A DNA stretch of 64,000 nt from Paragordius varius (lineage: Eukaryota; Nematomorpha): positions 10,106,001-10,170,000 of the forward strand of contig OZ176052.1 in NCBI GenBank assembly GCA_964247055.1, written 5' to 3'. The position numbers and the translations under genes were made by a program. The notes under the pieces are model-generated. The model was not told where the DNA came from, did not search any database, and saw only the letters and a program-made list of their open reading frames with translations. Each line of letters starts with the position of its first letter. Position 1 is the first letter of the stretch. Positions 19,549 to 32,631 of the stretch are shown here, one piece after another.

Positions 19549-21005
19549 TTTGTTCAACTCTTCCCAATATTTACTAAATTAAATAATTTAAAATATTAAT
19601 TGTGGAGTCTGAATTTATCAAATTAACGTGAAAATTCAAAAAAATTAAATATATTTAGTTGAAAAAATACCTTCGCGGAATATATTTCATTTGGATAAAA
19701 AAGTGAACAGTCAATAAGAAAATAAAATATTTAATACGGATTTTTATGGAAAGAAGGAAAAAATGGTGTTTCCCAAAAATCTTATTACAATCTTTTCTGA
19801 GAAAAATGTTAAAAAAATCAATAAATAAATCGATAAATGGACAACTAGAATATGTCATCCATTTCTAAAATAGAAATTAAAATATTTTTTCCCTGCATGA
19901 GAGTAAAAAGTATTTGTGAAATACTAAACCGTCAAAAATTGTTTGATTTAAGGCCCAACTATAGCGCATACTTAAACGTAAAAAATAAGGAATATCAAAT
20001 AATTTACATAAAAAGGAAATTTTAAAACCAAAAATTGATCAACTCCTGGTTAAAATTTAAAAAATTTGCATAGCCAAAAAGTTTGGGTGATCAACTTTAG
20101 ATTAATTAATTGCGTTTTATTCGTTAAAAACAAAAATAAAAGAAAATGGCAACCGGAATCTGAATAAAATCATTTTAAAACATTTATATTTAAAACTGTT
20201 TCCGGTTCTTGTAGTTTTATTTTCCTGGTAAAAAAATTATTTTTAGGTCTAAATCTCTATATTAAATAAAAATAGCATTTTTATACAAATATATGAAAAA
20301 ATAGGGTTTTAATAGCAAAAGTATGCAAGTGATCCACAAACTAGAATAACACATAAATGTATAACATATCCGGATATATAATAAAATCATTGATAGAAAA
20401 AATTGTCCTTAAAGCCTACATAGTTAGTTAATGTGTGCGTTATCAAATGACAAAAATATATTAAATGAAACTAGAGATTAAGTTAAAAATAAATGCGTCG
20501 ATGATTATAGAAAATAAAACTTTATAATTTTTTGGATTGATTAATAATAATTTTAGCTATTGAATTTTTAAATTTTAATAGATAAGTATTGTAAAAAAAG
20601 GTTTTCATACCGACCCTAATCTAATTAAAACCAAAAAAACTATGTCAAATACGACATATAAAATATACAGTTTAATTTTTTTTTTCTTTTTTTATTAAAG
20701 GGTAAGGACTTAAATTGTTTCTAGACTTGTGAAGGCTTTAACACTCGCCTGCCCAGGGCTGACAATGATGATGGAAAAATGGCGTAGTTTCGGGGTTCAA
20801 ACTCTGACCTGCAGCGTACTACAATAGTTATGGAGGATATAGATTAACAGTTATATAATTTAATTATTATTTTTAAAGATTTTATATTTTTTTTAATAAA
20901 CTAATTGCGCGCGTTCACCATTTAAAATTTATGAAACAATAGCCCCCCAATGCAAGTAGGCGGCGGTCACTGAAAATCATATACTGGTTTATGGTCTTTT
21001 GTGTA
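19549..21005. other. KLC 5' flank
   Basis: Sequence upstream of the KLC start codon. A partly inverted pair containing AACCGGAA and TTCCGGTT lies at about 20140-20225. At 20740-20815 there is a G+C-richer block with GGGTTCAAACTC, which resembles a pol III B box, but no tRNA or SINE structure could be completed. No coding sequence is supported. Confidence 0.4.
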
Positions 21006-21109
21006 CAGTGGCGCGTTTGGGCCTGCTACACCCTTTTCTTAATACACCTTGATACGCAGGCTGAAAGATATCATTAATGGTCAATGTTTTTTTACTTTTG
21101 TCTATAAAT

Positions 21110-21245
21110 TCGGGGTGATATTCTTTATAACACCTCGCGTTTTTGTAAATGGTGTCATAATTGTTCAAACTATGAAAAGTGTCATGAATGTGTCATTCAT
21201 CCAGATAATATCGTCATATCTGGGTGCTGTATGCCACTTTTTATT
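21110..21245 (+). repeat. Inverted repeat arm (left)
   Basis: This is the reverse-complement relative of 23025-23130. Both arms share a block running through CATCCAGATA and CAGCACCC/CAGCAGCC-type sequence, and both give similar conceptual peptides. The arms flank most of the hAT remnant. Confidence 0.55.
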
Positions 21246-21273
21246 GTCGCCAGCATTAAATTGATATTCGTGG

Positions 21274-21468
21274 GTTTAGAGAGTTATCCTAATTCCTGGC
21301 TGGTCTCCCTTCCGGCTTCGCGCTCTAACGCGCTCCAATAGACTCAAGCGCTCTCGTTCTCTTTTGCCATTATGTATCTCGATTTCTTTTTCAATTAGTT
21401 CATTCTTAATTTTACCCCTCAGGCCTTTCCGGGTCCCATTCAAGACTGCGTCAATAAATATGTCCCAT
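21274..21468 (-). pseudogene. Arg/Glu-rich open frame in an unidentified mobile fragment
   Basis: About 64 codons are open on the minus strand, beginning near IFIDAVLNGTRKGLRGKI and ending RSRKGDQPGIRITL before a stop. The stretch is markedly richer in G+C than its surroundings and looks coding. A second coding-like minus frame at 21727-21536 (with LDIPYKTGPAGLN) lies just upstream. Neither family is recognised. Both lie inside the hAT-bounded interval, so a nested mobile-element remnant is the likeliest reading. Confidence 0.35.
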
Positions 21469-23024
21469 GCAATTCATGTCCAGTGCAATTTTTCCATACC
21501 ATGATTGTTTATATTTCTAGTATGCATGTCCATCTTCAATTAGGGTACCTTTCACAGTGGGCTTTGGAGTAATGCCGAATTCGGTAAGCCATTATGTTTA
21601 AACCAGCTGGACCAGTTTTATAGGGAATATCAAGGTTTTTTGTGGAGGTCAGGTATGTATGTATCTCCACTGATGCGCCGAAGGCATTTATTTGTAAAAA
21701 CCTGTACTTTTTTATGTGTTTGTGCATGTAACGCCATACCGATAATCCATATGGTATGCGAAGGGATCAAGCATTTAAAGGTTTTCAGTTTAATCCCTAC
21801 CTTCTTGGATTACCACAGACCAAGTCCGTTAAAGATTAAGTTAGTCAGGCCCAATCTATTTGGGCAACATTACCCAGATATTGTATTTAAAAGTTATAAT
21901 ATTTACATGACTTGGCATCCTGAGTCTAAATATTTGCGCTCCTGGTATTTTTATATGTGTTGGTAACCACCGCCCACACAAAACACCGCCAATTCCTTAA
22001 TCTTAAGGTTCATTTTTGGGTTTAAAATATTTAAATAACTTATTAAGAGCATGTATTAATCAAAAAATCATATTTTAGAATTTCGTTTATCGATTTTGCG
22101 TGAAAAAATTTTCTAATTAATCTTTTTTATCCATTTGATCCGCCATCTCCGCTTCATTCAATTGCTAGTAACAATAAATTTCTCAATTCAACTATCGTGC
22201 TTCTAATATAATTTTTAACTTTGAGAATGAACGTTCCGCTGAAGCAACCGTAACTAATAAAGTCAAAAACATAATGCTGTTAACTAACTGGCTGAAACTG
22301 TTGGATACTTTATAATTTATAGCACTGCAAAATGCCTTATATAGTTAATTTGAGCGATCTCATCCTTAAGCGAATTAGAAACCGACACTATTTGAATTGG
22401 AAAATATTCACTAAAATCATTTGAATAATTAATTATTAAATTTAAGCTGAATTGATAATTTCTACTTCACTCATTTTAGTTAACTCTCTTATTCTTTGAC
22501 AGTGTACTTACAATCGGGAAATAATCATTTACATATTTATATTAAAAAAAGATTGAATTTTAAACCACCCGCAAAATGGAAAGGGGACCCAAATTTAATA
22601 TAAATAATAAAGGGTTCCTGTTTCACCTAGGGCCCCTGGACTGCTCTCCCTAGCTCCCCGTAGTTTCGCCACTGTGTTCTAATCTCCCATCCCCATTTCC
22701 GGTTTTGGTAAAGTTTATTGATTCTTAATGCGTTTAAAACTGATTGTATTGATTTTTCTGAGTCTCTGATTATACAAAAGTGGTCCGTATAACAGAAAAT
22801 ATGGAAGAAGCTTTTGTAAAATAATGCACATAACTTGTTGATTCATTCATTGCCATGTTGGACAATTCATGGGTCAGCCGGAATCCTGTTTAAGGTCTCT
22901 CATGGGGTGGATATAGTTTGATTTAGCATTTTCTAGTCTGTGCGACACCTTGTTTCCGTGTGTAATCAAATGCATCATAAATAATTTTTAAAGTTTTCTA
23001 CATTTAACGTGGTCGGATACGCCC

Positions 23025-23130
23025 ACAACCACTGACACAGCAGCCAGATATGATGATAATACAATATCTGGATGAACAACACACTTATGACGCTATTCAT
23101 AGCTTGAACAACTAGGACGCCATTTAGAGA
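23025..23130 (-). repeat. Inverted repeat arm (right)
   Basis: Partner of the 21110-21245 arm, about 1.8 kb away and in opposite orientation, with moderate divergence. It could be a long terminal inverted repeat of an older DNA element into which the hAT inserted. Confidence 0.55.
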
Positions 23131-23159
23131 TATTAATATGAAAATAGGGTATACCATAT

Positions 23160-24682
23160 GAAAAATTCTAATTATTTTATGTGTAAGGTTAAATTACGCC
23201 AACCTAGGATAACTAGGTTTATAACCCAAACTTGGACTCTTTACAACAAACTGCAAATACATCAATTACAATATTTATAACGTATCATTATATTCTTAGA
23301 GACGTCTTTTACGACTTGATACTGCTGTTGAAAAAATCAGAATATAATCTAAAAAGAATTCCCGTGGTTAAAATGAATCAGATAAAATTATATTTTCGGC
23401 ATAAAAGTTATGGTCCTTAAGTTTAATATGAAAGAACATATATTGATAATGAAAATTACAATTATATTTTATATCAAAATAAAGCATATTCAATCTAAGC
23501 TTGTAATTCTTTAAAAATAGGATTTAATTATAAATCATTTCTTGATATAAATTCCTTTATGAGTTTTTAAATGTTAATAAAATAATTTAACAGAAAAACG
23601 ATAACAATTGTGATAAAAAAATCAAATTGAGATTTTAAAACATATATATTCAACTTATTCTTTATTATTTAAAGTTTTTGTTTTGTTCTGTTTTTTGGTT
23701 ATCAATATAATAGACTTAGCAGTGTTAAAATTATCAAATATTTGACCCCCTGCGATGTTTTAAGCCATGATTAAATCAAATTATTGAAAAACAAATAAAA
23801 ATTTGAACAAATGTTTATCAAAAATATCGAAAGTTACCTAGATCGAATCTGTAGAACATATGATTACATCAATCCACGAAATACACTAATTATCACATTT
23901 TCATTTTATTACGTGCGATGATATTCTGGGTTAGTTTTCCCCAGTGCTTTAAATATGAAAAAAACTATGGTTTCATAAGTTCCCAAATTTACGAACCTTC
24001 CTCTTCTCTATAAATGAAATTCTAGTTTATAAAAATTTTTTACAGATATAAATATCTCCAAAATGCAATTAAAACGTTCAACTTTGTAAAAAAATAAATC
24101 AAAAATACAAAGTTTATTTAAGTTATTAACCTTAATATACAAGGTCAAAAATAGCCTGCTAAAATATATGGTGCTCTTAAGGCCCTTGAGTGATTTAAGA
24201 AAGTTATATTTGTGGTTAGGGTTCCATATCAGAAAATAGTAGGATTTGCCTACATTTTTTAAAATAAAATTTTTTTGGTAGCTAGGGGCTCCCATTCAAA
24301 AATATCACTAAAATTATCATAAATTACGAATAAAAACCAAAATGATTTTTCAGGAAATTTTGATTTTTAGAGTAGTCTTCGAGAGTCCAAATTTTTTTGT
24401 TATTCGAGTTGATTCATATAAACGCAAAAATACCAAGGTGGGATAAAATAATTTTCAAACTAAAAATTTTCTTTAATAAATGTATATATTTTTCAAAATT
24501 TAGTAATTAGCAAAATTTTGTTGAAGGGTACCTGTTACTTTTTTAAGGCGTAGAAACGGTATAAAACCCTTTAGATTTAAAATTCTTTTTATATCTAATG
24601 CTGAACATTTTCACTTCAGAATATTAAGGGTCCGTTTGCTTTATCAATTTATCATAAATATGAAAACGAAAGAATGTTTTAA
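23160..24682. other. Gene-free A+T-rich stretch
   Basis: No coding or structured element is supported. Short open frames here have random A+T-rich composition. Confidence 0.5.
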
Positions 24683-25245
24683 TTAACACTTGGGGACGAC
24701 ACATTCATTTCAGTCCTTCGATTCTGGGGTAGTTGGATATCCAAGGCTTGTTTAAAATTAAATTCTCTAAAAAACATGGAAGGAATCGAGAAAATGGCAA
24801 AATTTCGCACTTATATGACATTAATAAACCAAAATATATAAAAAAAATTAATCAAAAATACTTCTTATTACATAAGCTAAAACCAAAAGGTAAAATTTTA
24901 GTCAACGTGACATGTGTGCAATGGTAAAATTAAAATAATACAAAATAAACCGCTTTTTCAATTCAATGTTAGCTGTCATATAAAAAATTAGCTTTAATTT
25001 TACCCTTAAAATTAAATGAAGACGATGTTTAGCAAAAATTTTGTAAATAAAAATGGCGTCGAAATAGTTTGACATGACACTTTTTTTCAAAATAAATTTT
25101 TTTTCAGGTATTTTGGCATTATATAATTTTTATTAGGATAGAAGCAAAAATTTAAATTGTGACCGTTTCCTTCAGTAGTTTTTTAAAAATCTTAATTTAA
25201 ATTTTGTCTGGGGTATTTAGACACCATAATTTAAATCGAATGTTA
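24683..25245 (+). mobile_element. TTAA-ended MITE, copy A
   Basis: 563 bp bounded by TTAA. The ends are inverted repeats of about 50-60 bp around the core GATTCAAATTGGGG / ATACCCCAG, imperfect in this copy. Four other copies occur in the window (32159, 32632, 33619, 56534). TTAA boundaries suggest a piggyBac-type target, but no transposase is present. Confidence 0.75.
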
Positions 25246-27034
25246 AAATTCTGATATGATAGTAATGTTCAGCATCATCGAATTAGATGAAAAGGGGTTT
25301 TTATTATATTTTATAGTTTTCACACTCCATTACTTTTCGCAGTAGATTTATAATTTAATTATCTTAAAATTAAGGTAAGGCGAATTAAATATTAAGATTT
25401 ATTGTCTTTTTTTGTATTTTACAAAATATTTTTTTAAAAAAATTAAAACTTTAAAAAATTACTCGGCTCAAAACATTTTTGCCGCCATTTTTCTATAAAT
25501 TCTTTTTAATCGCTACAGCAGGCAAATAAATGTATGAACTAATTAACATAAAATAGCGTACATTTTACAAGCAAAATGATATTTATTGATTTTAACACCT
25601 GTTCGTATCATCCCATTTTAGCATCTAGAAGGCACAAAACTGCAAAAATATAAGATTTTCCTAAACATGAGAACAATGTTCGATATATTTCAACTAAATA
25701 ATTTCAAGAAAATTTTTTTACGCAATTGAGCTCTGGGATAATTACCCCTAAAAGGTAAACTAAGAAAAAAAGTGAAAAGGTAATGGAGTATTAAGTTTTC
25801 ATCATGAGTCAAAATAGTGTGAAATACGCTTCGAATTTGATGTGAAAATTCATCAATATATTATTATAGCGCAATCTCTGCATTTTTGCGTTTATTATAT
25901 AATCAATCTATTTTGGAAGAGCGAATAAATTTGGGGCTCTCGAAGCCCATTCTAAAAATTAAAAAATTTGAAAATATTTTTTTTCTTTTAAGTGATGTTT
26001 ATGATATATTTTAGACATATTTTATTGGAATAAAGTCTAGCTTTACAAAAAAAAATGTTTAAAAAAATGTGAAATTTTGCCATTATCTGCTATGGAGCAC
26101 TTAGCCCAAAAGTGTAAGTAACTTTTTATATCACTTAGGCCAGAAAATTCTGATTTTCCTATCAGAATTATATTTTATAGGTTATTCTTTTATCACCTGA
26201 TTTTGCACGCAGTATATGCATGATTTTTAAGATTTAAAAAAAATGGCGGCTAAAGATGATTTTTTTACAAATTTACATTTTTAAAAAATATAGTATCATG
26301 AGAGCCTAAAAATTTAAAAAAGTATATTTTTAAATTTGGCCCCAAAAAATATTTTTTAATATTTTTAGCACGGTGTGCGTAGAAACTACCACCAAAAGGT
26401 CATATGTAAAATATTTTATAGCAGAGGAGTATTTCATACTATTTGGCATAATGAAACCCGTTTAACGGCTTTGAGATATTATACACTTTAGCTATATAAC
26501 TTAAAAATTCTGAGGTGATAATGTTCAGATCTTATATGGAAAAAGTTATAATATCTAAAAGGGTTTTAATACCGTCATGCCCCGAAATAGTATAAGGTAC
26601 GCTTTCACAAAACTTTGCTAAAATTTAAATTTATGAATTTAAATTTCGCGTAACGGCAATTTTGCGTTTATTTTAAGAAACATGCCCATTTTATGAAAGC
26701 GAAAAAATTTAAGAGTTTCGGGGCTACTATTTATAAATTAAATTTATTTTAAAATATTATTTTGCCTTTTATATGTAGTTTATATTACCTTTGGTTACGT
26801 TTTTTGGAAAATAGCATTCATCTTTCGCCAAAAATTATTTGAAGAATGTGCGCAAATTTTGCATATTCTGATATGGAAAAGTTATCACAGAAGTGAGTAT
26901 AATCTTCTTTAATCACTCGTAATGATCAAAATCAAAACCGATAATCCTAATACATTTGCCTATAAAATATGTATATTTTATCAATATATTCCATTTTGTA
27001 CGCATTGTTATACAAAAGAGCATTAATAAAAAAC
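25246..27034. repeat. Degenerate tandem units of a long dispersed repeat
   Basis: Two diverged units about 0.8 kb apart (about 25790-26130 and 26590-26920) share, in order, a GCGTTTATT block, a CGAAGCCC/CGGGGCTA-like block and an AAATTTTGC..TATTCTGATATGG block. Related pieces occur near 2940-3230, 3740-3920 and 57830-58340. No terminal structure or coding sequence is seen. Confidence 0.45.
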
Positions 27035-27112
27035 AAAAAACACTAAAATAACTTTGGCGACTAAAATAAATCCTGATTTATTTTAGTCGCCAAAGTTATT
27101 TTAGTGTTTTTT
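27035..27112. repeat. Perfect 78-bp palindrome
   Basis: Arms 27035-27072 and 27075-27112 are exact reverse complements over 38 bp with a 2-nt centre. The arms contain CACTAAAATAACTTTGGCGA. Such perfection contrasts with all other repeats in the window. It may be a very young small MITE, an end-to-end fusion of two element ends, or a fold-back artefact. Confidence 0.95.
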
Positions 27113-28888
27113 GATAGACTAGTATAAAATCATGGTTAAAAAATAACAATTAACTTACAAATGACAGCATATACATTATAGTTAAGAATATTAGGATAAT
27201 TGCCCTTTTACAACTTAAATAAAAACTTTTTAAAAGTAAAACATTTTTATAATTAGCATAATGTTTGATAACCATATTTTCAAAATACTTTTAATATAAT
27301 ACCTATTTCTTTAGGCTGGGATATTAATCCAAAATGTATACTTTTAATTTAATTTAATTAAAAATCTATATTAATATGTATAAAAACGATATTGTGTCCA
27401 ATTTAAAAATAATTCTTTAGTCTTTTGGGTCTTAAAATAGAATTTTTCCCTCATAATTTTCCGACGTCATCTTTTTAGATTTTTTTATATCGCTTGCATA
27501 AAGCATAAATTTATATTTTACTTAAAAGTGTAAATAATTACCTGAAAAGCTTTTACATTTTTGTTGATTTTAAACTCAGCTTATGTTTCCAACTGATTTC
27601 AGAGCCATTCATTTGGACATTAAAAGTTAGGTAATTGTAAAAAATATAGACTTTTTTAATACAAGAGTACAATGTTTGATCATACATTTTAACCAAGAAG
27701 TTTATAAACATTAGGTTATCTACAAATTCTAGGCTATGAAACGACTCCAAAAATTAATATATGCAAAAAATGAATATACAAAAAAATGTTAAACTCTATT
27801 TCGTTTTTTATGTAAAATTTTGGGTATTTTATAGCCTTAAATTTGTAAGATATATGTCTAGACGTTATTTTTGAATTATCATATTTTTAAGCTTTGGGCA
27901 AAATTAATTTAGACAGCGCTCGAATCCACTTGAAACAGATATCTGCTCAATTTGCTGTCGTTTTTATTTTAATACATTTTAACTATGAAAACGCATCAAT
28001 AAAAATTTATTTCCTAATTATATACCATTAACAATAAAGAGGGTCATTGAAAGACTCACAGAATGGTATTGCATGCCATAAAATTCAATGAACATACCTT
28101 GTTAAATGCAGTAAAGGTTATTATTTTATAACTATCATATATTTAAGGTATACCCAATATATCACCTTCTAAAAAGGATTTAAGCCCTATATAAAAAAAG
28201 AAAATTTTTACAAAACATCCAATATATATAAATATTATAAATAATTTTCCTATACAATTTGATAAACATATATCGAAATTTTTTAATTTAAGTTTTTATG
28301 CCTCAGCGGGATCAATAGCCAAAATGGCACAAATTTAATCACAATTTTAGGGTAAATTGGTCCATTTTTTTCTGCATCGAATTTCATAGGAAAAGTAAAC
28401 ATATATTGGATGTTTTTGAAAAATTATACGTTAGCTTTTGTGCCATTTTTGACGCGTTATATTAAATTAACTCTAAATTAGTAAATAGATAGGCAAAATA
28501 AAAATTGAAATTTTTACCGCATAATAACAAGTTTTTTTTTATTCAAAATTGATAAATTGCGATAACTTAAATCTTAGTCCTTTAAAGACTCTCTTAAAAT
28601 TAACAATCGAATATTTTGCGCTTAGATATTATTTATAGCAAATATTCTAAAAATTAGTTAACAGATTTAACATTATATATGAAAAAATGCAATTTTATCA
28701 TTTTCTAATTATAGAAATATTTAAATAACTCTTTTTTAATATTTTAAACGTATTTATCTTTTCCATATTTAATATATACTTTAATCCCATTTTCAATACT
28801 AATGTAAATTTTGATATTGTATTTATATATTAATTTAAATAATAATTAATACTGTTTAAACCCCTATTCCTGTTTCATTGCTTTAAAC
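27113..28888. other. Gene-free A+T-rich stretch
   Basis: Nothing beyond A+T-rich sequence with weak resemblance to the neighbouring degenerate repeats. No coding sequence is supported. Confidence 0.5.
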
Positions 28889-30782
28889 CAGGAGTTTTCA
28901 ACAGGTGGTTTCGGAGATACTTGTGGCTTTTTTTGATTTTAGGTGGCGATGTAATTTTAAATTTTTTACTTAAAATTTTAAATTGATTCTCAATTTTTTT
29001 TAGAATATTTATTTTTTTCTCATACATTCATTTATTTAATTTTCTTTAATACCTGATATTTAGTTTACTTGCCACTGGTAAACTTTTTTTAATAATTATT
29101 TGGTGAAAGAGCCATATTTCTAAAAACCACTCTCATTTTTAATAAGCAACACCCAATTATGAGAGTTATATACGCATTCGAAAATATTTGCAATTAGTGT
29201 TTATTTATTTATTTACAGCTCATTAGGAACCTAAGTGGGGTAAGTTTAAATTGTCTTCTGTGAAAAATTCCATTGATTTTTCGAATAGAATTCATGTGAA
29301 CCATTCTATATTTGTGCTTTCATCAATGGCAGATATTAAAGCATATGTTTAAATTTTCCATGCATTTCATCAAATTTTTCGTTTTTACATTTATTAGTCC
29401 AATTTAGATAGCAATATTATAATATTTTGCTAATTATTTTTATTTATATGAAAATTAACACGTATATAATTTATATAATAAAGTTATTTGATACTTATGT
29501 CTTGATATATATTAATGCAAATGTGGCGCACGGATTTTTGAGGTCGAAAATGTGGCTCTTCACGCGATTTGTGTTGGATACGCTGCTTTTAACTGTTTTA
29601 TTTGGTAAAATAGTTTCAAAGGTTATTTTGTCAGGGGTTCTAATATCACAAAATAACAAATTATAATTAGATTTATATTTAATAAAAATCGTTACAACTG
29701 AATTTATCATACTGTATATTTATTTTTTGAGCTAATGTATTTCTCCTTTAACTATTTTTTTAAGACTTGGAATATAAATATGATTTCATTTAAAATAAAT
29801 GTGTGGCCCATTGGTTATTAACAAGATCATACAACGGCACTACAGCCCTTTGTGAGTGAGCTTTATAGGATTAGTTGACACAATATTGCTAAGCTATATA
29901 AATAAAGAAAAAAAAATCTAAAAACTAATTTATCCAATTTTATTTAATACCCTGATTTTTTGATTTTTTATTCTCTATTTCTTCCGCGCTTCACTATATG
30001 GATATAGCGTGTTAAAATCTTAGAATTAAATAAATTTTTATTTAAATATATATCAATAAAAGTAATATCAAAGATGAAGATGTTTAATATTTGTTATGAT
30101 AAATAGATGGCATGTTTAATGTATATATAAGTTTTTAATCGAAAATATAAACAATCGGACAAACATTTCTTAAATAAATTAGGCTCGAATAATAAAATTA
30201 ATAAATGTATATCATTTAGGGGAATGTATGGTACGATTGGTTAATATATCCTGCGAGTTTTACAATAGTTCGTAAATGATGAAACAACCCTTCTCTATGA
30301 CATTTATGAATACAAACATTTAGCCAATCCTTTTCTGATCCAACTTTTTTTCTTCTTACAAACCATTTCGCAAAAAAATTAATTTATAAAGTATTAACAT
30401 ATTTTCGAACCAACTGGAATCCAAGTCATTCCTGAGGTAGATTTAACGGTTTACGAACCGGTTTTGTTGGTCCCAAACTTTATGAGCCAAATCTACAATT
30501 GTATATCAAAACACAATCTATAAGAAAAATAAATGAGGCAAATGGGAAAGTTTGTAATATCTTTCGGATCTAAGGAATAAATCTATATTCATCTTCAAAA
30601 AATGAAACTACTTCCCAGAACTGAAAATATAGAATTTTGCGTGGAAAATTTTCTATTTATGTGAACTGTAATATGCACCGCTAATGTAACTTTAAATGAT
30701 AAAATTTTAATATTTTTAAATCTGTGGCCAAAATATTTTGAAAGCCTGATACGGCCCGTGGGCTGAGGTTCGCGTACTACTG
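28889..30782. mobile_element. hAT-like debris bounded by CAG...CTG ends
   Basis: The left end resembles a hAT terminus (CAGGAGTTTTCAACAGGTGG), and the right end reads ACGGCCCGTGGGCTGAGGTT then CGCGTACTACTG. An internal block near 29520-29600 (GTGGCGCACGG...) is also of hAT-terminus type. No transposase frame is readable and no matching 8-bp duplication was seen, so this may be several fragments and not one element. Confidence 0.45.
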
Positions 30783-31134
30783 ATATATATTGTGGTTCAT
30801 TTTTTCTGTTTGATCAATTCCTTATACGCTAAAGTTTACAGTTTCTTGCCAGACTCATTAATTAATAAGGTAAATTTCCTTAATCTATGGATTAAAAGTG
30901 GTTCTCTTAAAGTGTTATAGGTAAAATATTAAAAAAATGTCCGTATGATTATTCCATTACATTAAGTACGAGAAAAAAAATGTTATCGTATAATAAATTC
31001 TTTTTAGAAATGATATATTTTAAAATTATGATGGCCATTTCATTTTGTTGATCTAGAAAAAATATTATTATACAATCAATATTAAATAATAATTATTACA
31101 ATAAATATTATTTTTAAAAATAATATAATAGAAA

Positions 31135-31305
31135 AACCACTTATTTTGGAGTTGGATGCGAAACCGACCTAGTTCCGGGTCGGTCGAAAACTGAATTCGG
31201 CTGCTTTCTGTGAATTTTAAAATGGAACCGGAACCGGGTTGGTTCCAACCTAAAGGCACCACTTCATGCTAAAACCTCATGAACCAGGTTCCGGTTCGAG
31301 GCCCT
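31135..31305. mobile_element. Possible hAT-type non-autonomous element end
   Basis: A G+C-richer block full of GAACCGGAACC-type inverted motifs ends with CGGTTCGAGGCCCTG, a common hAT MITE terminus in reverse complement. The left boundary was not found. Similar CCGGTT-rich sequence occurs at 45531-45772. Confidence 0.4.
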
Positions 31306-32158
31306 GATTATTAGGTATCATTTTGGGGCTTTTTTTTTAAATATGATTATATCTCTCAATTCCAAAATTAATTATGGCAAACACCATATTAGAGATAGAT
31401 ATGATTACACCAGTTTAGTTATGTTAAAAGCTTGCCATCAATATTTTGCGTAGGAATAATTGTGAAAAACGACTAAATATATTTGTAACAATAGATTAAA
31501 CATATAACAAAACATCGCTGTTTGGGGATAATTTTGAACCGAGCTTCAGCTTTTTAAAGCCATGTTTAAAAAATGTATCATAATTTTTCGCCACCATTTT
31601 TTCTATATTTTTTAACACTTCGGTTAAAAATGGAATTACTAGTAACCCGAGACCATATTTAAATTAATATTATTGCAAAATGTAAAAGACGGTTTCGAAT
31701 TTATCCCTCTATGCTAATAATAATTATATAAAGAACCAAATTATCTAATGCAATTGAGTTTTGATTAATCATGTCTAATAACTTCGAAGTCACGGATGTA
31801 AACTGAAAAAGTGGCTTTCGCATTATTACATTTAGAGGTAATCCACACACGCCATTTCGGCTAATTTTTCTTAAGTTCCATAAAATAAGTGATATCAATT
31901 TTTTTATGGATTTTTTTTATATTTCGGTTGATTAATATGAGTGCAAACTCTTAAATTAGTTTCCATTTATTCCATATTTTAATTTAATTTTAAACACATT
32001 AATGACCCCAATCCGAATTGGAAAACTTAAATAAATATATTCTATCCAAGTGATAAATTTCATAAATCAGCTGTTTATTTTAATCGGGATTCGGCTCTAA
32101 TCCAATTTCGGACTTCAGAACTTAAAACAATAAAACATATATGCTTTTTATCTAATAG
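31306..32158. other. Gene-free A+T-rich stretch
   Basis: No supported feature. Confidence 0.5.
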
Positions 32159-32627
32159 TTTAATGCCTGATTTCAACACAATCATTGCCGTCCCCGATTC
32201 AAATTGCGTTTAGAGATCCCACGCTTGTTTAATATCAAATGTTTATAAAAATATGGAACAAATTTAAATTATTTCAAATTGCAATTATGTATCATTTATG
32301 TGACTAAATATAAAAAGTCATTTAAAATTTTTGTGAAATTTAACCCTCAAGGTAAAAAGTTTAATCACCCTGACATGTGTATATTAACTTGATATAAAAA
32401 TATTGCAATATCACTTTTTTTGTCTGTATCAATGTTAGATGTAATTTAAATATAAAATTAGCTTCAATTTTAGCTTTACAATCAAATAAACACGATATTT
32501 TACAAAAATGTTAAATTAAAAGACGTAGTAGTTTGCTATGGATCTTTTTTCCAAAACATATTTAAATATTATAGCTTGTTTATATATTTTCTAGTTGGAT
32601 AAAGTATAGATTTAAATTGATATTGTT
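32159..32627 (+). mobile_element. TTAA-ended MITE, copy B (truncated)
   Basis: Starts at TTAA with the family end (CCGATTCAAATT) and matches copy A internally. The right end is missing where copy C begins in opposite orientation. Confidence 0.6.
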
Positions 32628-32631
32628 TTTG

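Larger units (their letters stand above)
21006..22674 (-). mobile_element. Decayed hAT transposon with transposase C-terminal remnant
   Basis: The outer ends CAGTGGCG (21006) and CGCCACTG (22667-22674) are typical hAT termini. On the minus strand, 22254-22195 encodes VASAERSFSKLKIILEAR, the conserved start of the hAT C-terminal dimerisation domain; upstream (about 22440-22330) further hAT-like sequence is readable but contains stops. The element is inactive. No matching 8-bp target duplication was found, so the two ends may belong to different insertions. The part between 21006 and 22100 is not explained by a hAT gene and may include a nested element. Confidence 0.6.

Noticed and set aside
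20740-20815. tRNA gene or tRNA-derived SINE
   Set aside because: Only a B-box-like GGGTTCAAACTC is present; no A box at the right distance, no cloverleaf, no tail or target duplication.
24008-24295. Minus-strand 95-codon frame
   Set aside because: Composition is Lys/Asn/Phe/Leu-rich as expected by chance at this A+T content; no motif, no splice context.
24733-24927. Plus-strand 64-codon frame, similar to the one at 56589-56831
   Set aside because: The two resemble each other because both lie in copies of the TTAA-ended MITE; other copies do not keep the frame open.
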